DNA of 64,000 nt, from positions 359,604 to 423,603 of the forward strand of contig OZ025732.1 in NCBI GenBank assembly GCA_964019335.1, given 5' to 3'. Under the pieces are notes generated by a model that saw only the letters and a program-made list of their open reading frames with translations, was not told the origin of the DNA and searched no databases. How positions within the stretch are numbered: the first letter of the stretch is position 1; every line of letters begins with the position of its first letter. Both the position numbers and the translations under genes were made by a program. Below, piece after piece: positions 43,831 through 52,447 of this stretch. This DNA comes from Diplonema japonicum (lineage: Eukaryota; Euglenozoa; Diplonemea; Diplonemida; Diplonemidae).

Positions 43831-45057
43831 ATGAAAGGAAGCGAGGTCATGAAGGGAAGCAAAGGACCATCGGCAGTGACGCTGCAGGCGAGGCTCCCCA
43901 CCTCTGAGACCATCAGCATTGAGGCAGTGGCTTCGGAGGAGATGATGAAGGTGAAGGAGAGGATCGCATCGATGGGAGGGTTGGATGTGGACTTCTTCAC
44001 CCTCACCTTCGATGGGGTGGTGGTTGCGGCGGCTGCTGACGGCGGCGGTGGACAGCTTGTCGGAGATCTTCCTTTTGAGGATGGAAGCATGCTTGAGGTG
44101 GTGGTGTGCAAGAGGCAGGCGGCTCTGTTGAAGCTTTCTTGGATGGGGATCGAAGTGAAAGGAAGAGATTTTTACGGGGTACTTGGTGATGGCTGTTTGG
44201 GTTGGGACAAGAAGGAGGACAAGAAGATCTGCGAGGTTATGAACCTTCTCCTGGATGCTGGAGTGAGTGGTGGGGAGGAGGTGTCCCTTCACGTGGCGGC
44301 CGAGCACAATCTTCTTTCTTGTGTGGAGGTCCTCTTGACTCGCACTTCTGTGGACGTGAATTCAGAAGTAGGTTTTCCTATCGATTTGAGGGGTTCGTGC
44401 ACAGCACTTCACCGGGCAACTTCGGAGGAGGTGGTGGCTGTTCTCTTGAGACACAATGCAGATGTCAACGCAAGAGACAGTGACGGTGTTCCTATCATCC
44501 ACTGTGCAGCATGTGAGAAGAATTCTAGGGGCAAGCTTTCTGTACTTCTGGAGCACAATGCAGATGTGAATGCGAGAGACAGGGAAGGAAGGACGGCTCT
44601 TCATGGGTATGCTGACCCCTCTGCAGTACACCTTCTTCTTGAGCACAAGGCAGACATCGAGGCAAGGGACAACGAGGGAAGAACACCCCTTTTCTTGGCT
44701 ACTTTATGGGTAGCTGAGGCACTTCTTGGGCACAATGCTGATGTGAAGGCAAGAGACAATAGAGGGAACACGTGTCTGCACCACGCTGTTGAAGGTGATT
44801 TGATCGAAGTGTTGTTTGTTCTGCTGAGACACAATGCAGATGTGAAGGCAGAGAACGATGAAGGGAAGACGGCTCTCGATCTTGTTCCCTCTGATGATAT
44901 TTGGGTTTTGTGTGCGATGAGGTACCTGTTGCAAGACCCGAGTCTCGCTCAGGATGTGGAGCTGTTCGAAAGTATGAGAGAGCTGAGTGACGTCAGCAGG
45001 CTTCCTGTTGTTCATTTGCTTTCAGGGTATATTTGTGACAAACGTGTCGAGAGGTGA
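43831..45057 (+). CDS. UbL-Ank family protein
   Basis: The 408-residue ORF has two tandem family starts: MKGSEV at 43831 and MKGSKGPSAV at 43849, the latter aligning with the family. GATACCACATAACC precedes the first. UbL domain, linker (GVLGDGCLGWDKKED, very like the 7273 gene), about six ankyrin repeats and the C-terminal box (SLAQDVELFESMRELSDV, LPVVHLLSGYICDK) follow. Its closest relative in the window is the 7273 gene, with which it also shares its leader and 3' flank; the two are a dispersed duplicate pair about 36 kb apart. Confidence 0.8.
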   Translation: MKGSEVMKGSKGPSAVTLQARLPTSETISIEAVASEEMMKVKERIASMGGLDVDFFTLTFDGVVVAAAADGGGGQLVGDLPFEDGSMLEVVVCKRQAALLKLSWMGIEVKGRDFYGVLGDGCLGWDKKEDKKICEVMNLLLDAGVSGGEEVSLHVAAEHNLLSCVEVLLTRTSVDVNSEVGFPIDLRGSCTALHRATSEEVVAVLLRHNADVNARDSDGVPIIHCAACEKNSRGKLSVLLEHNADVNARDREGRTALHGYADPSAVHLLLEHKADIEARDNEGRTPLFLATLWVAEALLGHNADVKARDNRGNTCLHHAVEGDLIEVLFVLLRHNADVKAENDEGKTALDLVPSDDIWVLCAMRYLLQDPSLAQDVELFESMRELSDVSRLPVVHLLSGYICDKRVER

Positions 45058-45227
45058 TCATTCCGCAATTCCAGGGGTATGGTTGTGGCATTGGCTTCTA
45101 TTTCTTCTTTCGATATCGTTTGTTATACGTAGAATGCCGGAACCGCCCCCCCCCCCCCCCTGAGGGCCCCCCTCATATTTTCTTTTTCGAAGGTTCGACT
45201 TCAGCTTTCCTTAGTGTTTTGTTATTA

Positions 45228-46607
45228 CTGTAAAACAAAAATCACAAGAAGATAAAATGTCCGGAAGCTCGGGCGGTCCGGATATTTTTTCTTCCGGACA
45301 TTTTTTTCCTGGGACCCCCCTTTATTAAAGGGCTGGACCCGAAAACAGATGAAACTAGTTTCTATAGCAAGAGAAAATCAAACAAAAATCAGAGAATTGA
45401 ATTACGGACTTTTCCAAGAACTAAAAGACACCTCAGATCCTGATTGTTTGCTTCTACCACAAGCTTGTTGAACCAAACCACTTCTTGTGCTTGCTTTAGG
45501 GTTGTTCTTATTTTTTGCGGGTTTGCGTCATGGAGCCAATGTCCAGTATATCAGACTGGAAGCACCGCTTTGGTAGCTCCAAGGTCGATCCCCCTGCCGC
45601 ACCCGTTACTGCGGGTCGCAAGCCTCTTCTGAACTAGGAAGAAACAACAAGGCTCTTTGTTTGGATCCAGATGCAGAACGGAAGGGGGGTGCCGGTAGCA
45701 GCGTCGGACATCTGCCTGTATGCAGAGGGCCAACCAGCTGTGCCCCAAGCATGGCATCACAAGCCGCCGCCCAACAATAGGGAAGTCTAGCAGCCCCAAA
45801 GACACCCAAGCAGCGAGGAGGTTCACAAAGATCAGGCCGGTTGACCTGGAACATGGACCAGCTGCTGCCGCTGGGAAGAAGACGAAAAGGTGTCCCAAGG
45901 TTGTCAAGGTTAGGGATTTGGGACAAGCGCGCCGTCACCGGACAGTTTTGCGTTTCCCTGACTGGTGGCAAACTGCACCCGCAGTTAATTTACACGGGAA
46001 AAACAGAACCAGCTCGCGGCAGGAAATACCTCGGGTCCGTCCCTCGTGTTGCACACCCCCCAAAAGGCTGGAGTTTAACAGCTTCGAAATCTCACTGGGC
46101 CACCCAGGAAACGCTTCGGCTCTGGGTAAAAGATTTGTTTCTCCCCTTTACTACAACCTCATCGAGTCATCGGGCTGAGCACCCACCGAGCCCATCCTAC
46201 TCATCCTTGATGACTACAATGTCCACACTACGCAGGCTTTTGTGAACTTGTTTTCAGAAACAAACGTTCACTTAGCGTTTGTCCCCCCAGACCTCACCTA
46301 TTTGTGCCATTAAGGCCGAGGCCAGGCGCACTGCCAAGGCTGCGAAGGCAGCAAACAAGACGGCCAGACGTGCGGACAGGTAAGATGCTGCCCTTTCCTC
46401 GCCCCCTTGGTTCTATTGTCGGGAAAAGTACTCTCCAACAGAAATATAAGTTTTCCAGACAGAGGGGGCAGTGCGTAGGTCAGGCTAGGTACCCCCTTAG
46501 AAAAGTGCCCAAAAGAATGTCCGGAAGATAAAATGTCCGGAAGAAAAAATCACCGGATGTTTCGGCGGTCCGGATATTTTATCTTCCGGTGGATTCTTGT
46601 TTTACAG
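45228..46607 (+). mobile_element. pogo-type DNA transposon with TA duplication
   Basis: The ends are inverted repeats: CTGTAAAACAA at the left and TTGTTTTACAG at the right, extended by subterminal AGATAAAATGTCCGG / CCGGATATTTTATCT blocks. TA lies at 45226-45227 and 46608-46609. The 1,380-bp interior encodes a broken DDE transposase. The flanks join as AGTGTTTTGTTATTA / TTTATTTTTG, matching leader sequence of paralogues (for example 33107), so it inserted in the leader of the 46663 gene. Confidence 0.92.
45715..46390 (+). pseudogene. pogo-like DDE transposase, broken
   Basis: Segments in two frames: an N-terminal piece (KHGITSRRPTIGK) and the catalytic core (WNMDQ with the first Asp, DKRAVTGQFCVSLTGGKLHP, QLIYTGKT, SHWATQETLRLWV). 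After a frameshift near 46180, LLILDDYNVHTTQAF carries the second Asp, then NVHLAFVPPDLTYL. These match the DDE_1 family of pogo/Tigger transposases. Frameshifts and the degraded N-terminal DNA-binding part show that it is inactive. Confidence 0.88.
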
Positions 46608-46609
46608 TA

Positions 46610-46662
46610 TTTATTTTTGTTTCTTCTTCCATAACTAACTTTGCAGGAAGGGCCACTTAACG
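46610..46662 (+). promoter_or_regulatory. 3' splice-like site before the 46663 gene
   Basis: TTTTTGTTTCTTCTTCC, then AACTAACTTTGCAG and GAAGGGCCACTTAACG up to the ATG. CTAAC plus TTTGCAG is the clearest branch-point/acceptor combination in the array (AG at 46645-46646). The pogo insertion lies just upstream of the pyrimidine tract. Confidence 0.55.
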
Positions 46663-47877
46663 ATGAATGGAAGCGAAGGACCATCGACAGTGACGCTGCA
46701 GGCGAGGCTCCCCACCTCTGAGACCATCAGCATTGAGGCAGTGGCTTCGGAGGAGATGAAAAAGGTGAAGGAGAGGATCGCATCGATGGGAGAGTTGGAT
46801 GTGGACATCTTCACCCTCACCTTCGATGGGGTGGTGGTGGCGGCGGCTGCTGACGACGGCTGTGGACAGCTTGTCGGAGATCTTCCTTTTGAGGATGGAA
46901 GCATGCTTGAGGTGGTGGTGTGCAAGAGGCAGGCGGCTCTGTTGAAGCTTTTTGGGATGGGGATCGAAGTGGAAGGAAGGGATTTGTACGAGGTAATTGA
47001 TGATAGCTTTTCAGATTGGGATGAGAAGGACGAGGAGATCTGCGAGGTTATGAACCTTCTCCTGGATGCTGGGGTGAGTGGTGGGGAGGAGGGGACCTTT
47101 CACATAGCTGCCGATCACAATCTTCCTTCTTGTGTGGAAGTCCTCTTGACTCGCACTTCTGTGGACGTGAATTCAAAGTTGTTTCTTCCTACCGATTGGG
47201 TAAGTTCATGTACGGCACTTCACCGGGCCACTTCTGGGGAGGTGGCGGCTGTTCTCTTGAGACACAATGCAGATGTCAACGCAAGAAACGGTGACGGTAA
47301 TCCTGTCATCCACGAAGTAGCATGTAGGAAGTATCCTGGTAGAAAGCTTTCTGTACTTCTGAGGCACAACGCAGATGTGAATGCAAGAAGCAGGCAGGGA
47401 AGGACGGCTCTTCATTATGCTCACCCCTCTGCTGTACACCTTCTTCTTGAGCACAAGGCAGACATCGAGGCGAGAGACAACGAGGGAAGAACACCCCTTT
47501 CCTTGGCTAATAGTTTAGAGGTGGCTGAGGCACTTCTTGGGCACAATGCTGATGTGAAGGCGAGGGACAATAGAGGGAACACGTGTCTGCACCATGCTGT
47601 TAACAGAGGCTTGTTCGAGGTGTTACCAGTTCTGCTGAGACACAATGCAAATGTGACGGCAAGGAACGATGAAGGGAAGACGGCTCTCGATCTTGTCCCC
47701 TCTGATGGCAGGGACAGGGTCAAGGCGATGCGATACCTGTTGCAGGACCCGAGTCTCGCTCATGATCTGGAGCTGTTCGAAAGTGGGAGGGAGCTGAGCG
47801 ACGTCAGCAGGCTTCCTGTTGTCCAACTGATTTCAAGGAGTATCCCGACGAGCCTACCGACTAACCCCACCGACTAG
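46663..47877 (+). CDS. UbL-Ank protein whose 3' end is LINE B sequence
   Basis: The 404-residue ORF starts MNGSEGPSTV. UbL domain, linker (VIDDSFSDWDEKDEE), VEVLLTRTSVDV segment, about six ankyrin repeats and most of the C-terminal box (SLAHDLELFESGRELSDV, LPVVQLISRSI) are present. The last residues (TSLPTNPTD) and the stop derive from the end of the LINE B ORF (DEPTD), so a truncated LINE B inserted at the last codons and supplied a new stop. The core protein is probably unaffected. Confidence 0.8.
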   Translation: MNGSEGPSTVTLQARLPTSETISIEAVASEEMKKVKERIASMGELDVDIFTLTFDGVVVAAAADDGCGQLVGDLPFEDGSMLEVVVCKRQAALLKLFGMGIEVEGRDLYEVIDDSFSDWDEKDEEICEVMNLLLDAGVSGGEEGTFHIAADHNLPSCVEVLLTRTSVDVNSKLFLPTDWVSSCTALHRATSGEVAAVLLRHNADVNARNGDGNPVIHEVACRKYPGRKLSVLLRHNADVNARSRQGRTALHYAHPSAVHLLLEHKADIEARDNEGRTPLSLANSLEVAEALLGHNADVKARDNRGNTCLHHAVNRGLFEVLPVLLRHNANVTARNDEGKTALDLVPSDGRDRVKAMRYLLQDPSLAHDLELFESGRELSDVSRLPVVQLISRSIPTSLPTNPTD

Positions 47878-48262
47878 CCGTCTACCTAGCAAGCTAGTCA
47901 AGGCAGCAGGAAGAAGCCAAATCAAGTGTAAACAAATAGAAAAAGAGAAAAAAGGAAAGAAAAAATAACATAAACCCCAACAACCCTCTTCCCCCATGTG
48001 CACCAATAAAAAAAGAAAAAAGGAAAAAAAAAAAAAAAGAATCCCGAGGACTGGCAACCAAAGGAGAAAAAAAGAAAAAAAGAAAAAGAAAAAAAGCCAT
48101 TAGCCAACTGTGGAAAGAATACCCATGTCACAAAGGTGCTAGAACAATAACACAGGCCGACACGAAAGCACGAACGTCTCAACACTTCCGTTGGCTCCAC
48201 ACAGCCCAGCTGGGTGGGGTCGGTCTGGCTAGACCAAGAGGAGGTGGAATTTAAAAAGAAAA
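47845..48262 (+). mobile_element. LINE B 3' tail (strongly 5'-truncated)
   Basis: Matches 8895-9332: CCGACTAGCCGTCTACC, AAATCAAGTGTAAACAAATAG, A-rich tracts with G interruptions, CAACTGTGGAAAG, a GGTCT-GGCT-AGACC hairpin and terminal GGTGGAATTTAAA. The A-tracts are less pure than in the 9-kb copy, suggesting an older insertion. Confidence 0.88.
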
Positions 48263-49297
48263 AAAGTATTGCCAGTTTTTAGTTCATTCTGATTTCGAGT
48301 CATTAGTGACACGTGTCGGGTTGTGATCACTCCACACATACCTAGTTCTCATTTACTTTTTTGCTTCTTCAAATAACTACCTAACGTTGCAAGAGGGCCT
48401 CATAACGGTGGAAGGAAGCGACAGTGACGCTGCGGGCTAGGTTCCCCACATCTCTATTCTAACTTAAAATCATTTCAGCCACCTCTGAGACCATCAGCAT
48501 CCTGGGAGAGAGCTTTCTGTACTTCTGAGGCAGACACAAGCAGATGTGAATGCAAAAAGCACGGAGGACGCTACAGCACCTCCTAACAAGTTAGAAACCA
48601 TCGTTTTGAGAGGAGGCACTGATACTTTTCAGTGGCTTTTAAAGGCTAAGGTGCCACCAGGGGTAAGTTTTTCAGATGACACCCCAACCCCTGCACCTCG
48701 TGCCGAAAAGGAGGAAGACTTATCGAAGCTGCTTCTTATTAAACAAGACTGAGATCTACTGTGAAAATAAAGTGAAGCGTGAAATAAAGTGAAATATACC
48801 GCACCCTCCTTTTTTTTATTCGACTCTCTGTTTTCGTATGCAGTATTTATCATTCTTCACCGACGCGTCTGAACCAGCACTTCCTGGCGAACAGGCCGTC
48901 TTTTCTCTTTTCCTTTCTCACTTCGTTCCGTTATTTTCATTATTCTTTTCCCTCCCACCCCACAAGCACACAGGGGGGTAAACTAGGGTGAGGGAGGTGG
49001 TAAGCGACAGCTGCAGTAGGCGTGGGTGTGACGAGGTATGTATCCCTATCCCGCTAGCCTCCCCAGCCAATACGATTTTCTTCTTCTTTTACGTTTCCTT
49101 CTTTTAATTTGGAGATTAGTTTCTGATACAAATATGCGTTTGGCTTACCTTTTACTTTTTTACTTTTTGCGGGTGTTTTCCAAGGGGAGCTTGTTCCCTT
49201 GTCACTTATGGGGTCCGTGCCAGCACTACCTCTTATATTTCTTTTCGATTCGGCTTTTGTCACCACGCACCAACTCATTCCAGGGAACTCATTTCAC
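48263..49297 (+). other. End of the array: UbL scraps, R3 fragments, leader of the transporter gene
   Basis: 48405-48440 and 48479-48505 are scraps of the UbL coding start (GACAGTGACGCTGC, ACCTCTGAGACCATCAGCAT) separated by an R3 end (CTATTCTAAC...CATTTCAG). 48545-48752 is a small unrecognised ORF. 48806-48990 has R3 strings. 49060-49282 is T/C-rich and ends CAACTCATTCCAG, a good acceptor-like site 15 bases before the transporter ATG. Confidence 0.5.
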
Positions 49298-52200
49298 ATG
49301 TTCAATGACGGTAAGAGCCACCCTTTGGGTGAACAGATGATATCGGGTATAAATGACGAACCAGCTGGTGACCGCGATCCTCTGACGTACTATGAAGCGC
49401 CTCGTCCCGTGGACGTGGAGTTGGAACTTAATACTACACCCCTTACCGGCAGCCCCGCACTGAGCTACCATAGTGACCACCACCATTTGAACGAGAACGA
49501 CGAGAAGCTGGAAGGCAAGATCGATTTTGCGTGGAATGTCGTATCACACCATCCGAAGAAGGCTTACTGTGTCACCTGCGGGTCCTTCTGCAGCTTCTTC
49601 ATCCTCTTCGTCGTGTTTCTGATCACCTGGGGGTCTACTTTCTTCCCTTACTCTTCGGAGGTCCCACTCTACCTGCGAGGGCATGTCACCAAGCAGCGTT
49701 CAGACGCCATCGGGGAAGGGAAGGATATTGCCGACTACACTTTGCACGCGCCTGACGTTCAGCTTCGGCAGTCTGTCGATACGCTTGGCGGTGAGCGAGA
49801 GGACCTCACCCTTGTGATCATGTACTTCCCTGAGTTCGGTGACGTGCTTGAGACCAATATCCTTAAGAAGATGTTTGAGTTCGAGCAGCGTGTGATGGCC
49901 CGTGGCGAATTCGCAGACCACTGCCTCGTTGACTACAACAGCACGGAGGTCTCCTTTGAGAGAAGCAACAACGTAGACATGATAACAACGATCAACTCGC
50001 TGTCCCACAACTGCTCCGTGCACCACACCATCGTGTGGGCTTGCGACCCTTCCCTTGGCATTCCTTGCTCTCAGCTGGCTTCCACTCCTGTTGGTCTCAT
50101 GGACTGCAACAAGTCCACGGTTTGCTCTCCCTCCGAGATGGTCATTGAGGAGGACTTCAAGGTTAGCAAGGTTCACACCTATGCAGACTCCATCCCCGAC
50201 AGGAACACTGTTGAGGGGTTGAACAGTTGGAACTTCCTGAAGCTTGTCGACTCGAGTTTCGGAGCAGGTAACCAGATCGCAAAGGCTGTGAAGACGGAGT
50301 TCATCTTCGGTGCCCCTCTGAAAGGGTACAAGACTGTCAACGACGACCCCGATGGGCAGAGCAAAGACCTTTCAAAGTGGTTGTACGATGAGTACCACAG
50401 CTGGCTGAGCGACGGACAGATCGGCGGTGGGGGGGTATCGTATATTTACAACGGGCACGGAATGCTCAGTCTCTACATCCAGGAGACCCTCATCAAGGAC
50501 GCTATGTTCGCCATCGCTAGCATGTTCTTCGTCCTTGTCTACATCGCCTTCATGACCTCCTCATGGTGGCTCTCTATTATGGGTATAAGCCAGATCCTGA
50601 TGTCTTTCCCTGTTGCCTATTTCCTGTATTTCGGGGTGTTTCAGCAGAGGTACTTCGGTGTCTTCAACATGCTGTCCATCTTCATCATCCTCGGGGTCGG
50701 CGCCGATGATATCTTTGTGTTCCTTGACACGTGGGAGCAGTCGTCTCACAAGCTCAGAGGCCTTGGGAAGAGGATGTCGTATACATGGAAGCACGCAGGG
50801 AAGGCCATGCTTGTCACCAGCTTGAGTACGATGATTTCCTTTCTGTCCAACGCGAACTCATCGTTCCCGGCGATCCAGACCTTTGGGATCTTCGCCGCGA
50901 TGCTGGTTCTCGTGAACTACTGTGCGGTGATGGTGTTTTACCCGACGGTGGTCTTCATGTTTGCGACGCACTTCGAGGAGTGGAAATTCTGCTTTGGTGT
51001 TCCGAAGAAGTTTGCAGTGTACGTGAAGCAGGGGTTAAGTCCCAAGTCCTTAAATGGGAATAACGCGAAGGAGGCGACCGTGTCTGAGCCTGCTGTGAGC
51101 CGGTGGTTCAGGGAGTCGTACTCGTCAGGCATCATTGGCGCGAAGATCGGGATCATCATTGCGTTCATCGTGCTCATCGTCGCGCTTGGGATCCAGGCGG
51201 GGAAGCTGGAGCCGGACCCGAAGAACCCCCAGTTCCTGCCTGCGACGAACAACTACCAGAGGTTTCTCAATGAGAACCCGAAGCAATTTGCACGAGGTGG
51301 GTCTGTGAGCGCGGTGAGGGTGGTCTTCGCATGGGGGATCGACAAGGAGAACCCCATCGACAGGTCGGGCACGCGGGCCACGGATGTAGACGACCCTGGA
51401 AAGCCGGTGTGGGACCCGAACTTTAATCTCCCGATTGCGGCGCAGTGCATGCTGTCGATATGTGAAAAGGCTCAAATGAAGTCCGACGAGAGGAAGACAG
51501 GCGGGTACCCGGACTTTCCAATCGACTGCTTTTTAATCGACTTCAAGAAGCACATCGACGCAAACGACACAGCGCTCTGGCCCGCGGTGACGGGACCGGG
51601 TGCGGATGGTGACCAGTTCTTCAGCCTCTTAATACAGTGGCTCGAGGACCCGAAGGTGCTTTCTGATTGGAAGCCTTACATCCATGCTGAGCACGTCGAC
51701 GGCACCACAGTGTTAAGGTTCATCTCGACACAGCTGAAGCTGACCGTGGAGTCCTCGAACATCGACACCAAGGACGGCAAGGCCCTGTGGAGCACATGGG
51801 AGGACTGGTTCAACAGCCAGTACGACTCTGAGCCGTGTAAAAGCGTTGCAGCGCAGGCAGGAGGTTTCCAGTCGTCCTTGGGCTTCGTGTACGTCAGGGC
51901 AACCCTAGTCGAAGAGGCACTGAGCGGGATCTTTCTCTCTGTGGGGTTGGCCTTTGCCGTCCTGACCTTTGCGACTACAAACGTTTTGGTAGCGTTTTAC
52001 GCTGTTGTGGTCATCGCCTGCGTCGTTGTCTGCACCATGGGTATGACTGTGGTAGTGGGTTGGAAGCTTGGTGTCCTTGAGAGCATTGGGCTTGTGATGG
52101 TCCCTGGTCTCTCGGTTGACTTCGTGGCGCATCTTGCAGAGGCGTACATCGATTCTTCGTGTACTGACCGGGAGGGAAGGGTCCGCGACATGCTCGCCCG

Positions 52201-52447
52201 TGTGGGGATCTCTGTTGTGTCGGGTGCTGTGTCCACCCTTGGGGCTTCTCTTTTCCTCTTCTTCCCTGAGATCGTTTTTTTCAACAAGTTCGGTACCATG
52301 ATCTTTATGACGATTGGATTCAGCCTGTTCTGGGCACTGCTCTTCTTCCCAGCCTTTATGTCAACCCCCCTTGGACCGGAGGGGAACGTGGGCAACTGGT
52401 TCTACTATGCAAAGCTGATGTACTCCCGTTTCAGGGGCACCGCATAG
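49298..52447 (+). CDS. Dispatched/Patched-like RND transporter
   Basis: I chose ATG 49298 over the upstream 49199 because a pyrimidine tract and CATTCCAG end at 49283, and the 33 extra residues look like translated leader. The 1,049-residue protein has a cytosolic N-terminus, TM1 at about 92-117, a large lumenal/extracellular loop, and a sterol-sensing-domain-like five-helix block (about 398-555). The GVGADDIFVFLDTWEQ motif near 467 carries the acidic pair for proton or ion coupling in Dispatched/Patched proteins. The second half repeats the plan: TM7 (about 617-640), a second loop, and TM8-12 (about 870-1035) with GLSVDFVAHLAEAYIDSS. Export or redistribution of lipids or lipidated cargo is the family role; the substrate is unknown. 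No introns. Confidence 0.88.
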   Translation: MFNDGKSHPLGEQMISGINDEPAGDRDPLTYYEAPRPVDVELELNTTPLTGSPALSYHSDHHHLNENDEKLEGKIDFAWNVVSHHPKKAYCVTCGSFCSFFILFVVFLITWGSTFFPYSSEVPLYLRGHVTKQRSDAIGEGKDIADYTLHAPDVQLRQSVDTLGGEREDLTLVIMYFPEFGDVLETNILKKMFEFEQRVMARGEFADHCLVDYNSTEVSFERSNNVDMITTINSLSHNCSVHHTIVWACDPSLGIPCSQLASTPVGLMDCNKSTVCSPSEMVIEEDFKVSKVHTYADSIPDRNTVEGLNSWNFLKLVDSSFGAGNQIAKAVKTEFIFGAPLKGYKTVNDDPDGQSKDLSKWLYDEYHSWLSDGQIGGGGVSYIYNGHGMLSLYIQETLIKDAMFAIASMFFVLVYIAFMTSSWWLSIMGISQILMSFPVAYFLYFGVFQQRYFGVFNMLSIFIILGVGADDIFVFLDTWEQSSHKLRGLGKRMSYTWKHAGKAMLVTSLSTMISFLSNANSSFPAIQTFGIFAAMLVLVNYCAVMVFYPTVVFMFATHFEEWKFCFGVPKKFAVYVKQGLSPKSLNGNNAKEATVSEPAVSRWFRESYSSGIIGAKIGIIIAFIVLIVALGIQAGKLEPDPKNPQFLPATNNYQRFLNENPKQFARGGSVSAVRVVFAWGIDKENPIDRSGTRATDVDDPGKPVWDPNFNLPIAAQCMLSICEKAQMKSDERKTGGYPDFPIDCFLIDFKKHIDANDTALWPAVTGPGADGDQFFSLLIQWLEDPKVLSDWKPYIHAEHVDGTTVLRFISTQLKLTVESSNIDTKDGKALWSTWEDWFNSQYDSEPCKSVAAQAGGFQSSLGFVYVRATLVEEALSGIFLSVGLAFAVLTFATTNVLVAFYAVVVIACVVVCTMGMTVVVGWKLGVLESIGLVMVPGLSVDFVAHLAEAYIDSSCTDREGRVRDMLARVGISVVSGAVSTLGASLFLFFPEIVFFNKFGTMIFMTIGFSLFWALLFFPAFMSTPLGPEGNVGNWFYYAKLMYSRFRGTA

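Noticed and set aside
49199-49297. Upstream start for the transporter (33 extra residues)
   Set aside because: The extension overlaps a pyrimidine tract and AG acceptor-like site and looks like translated leader.
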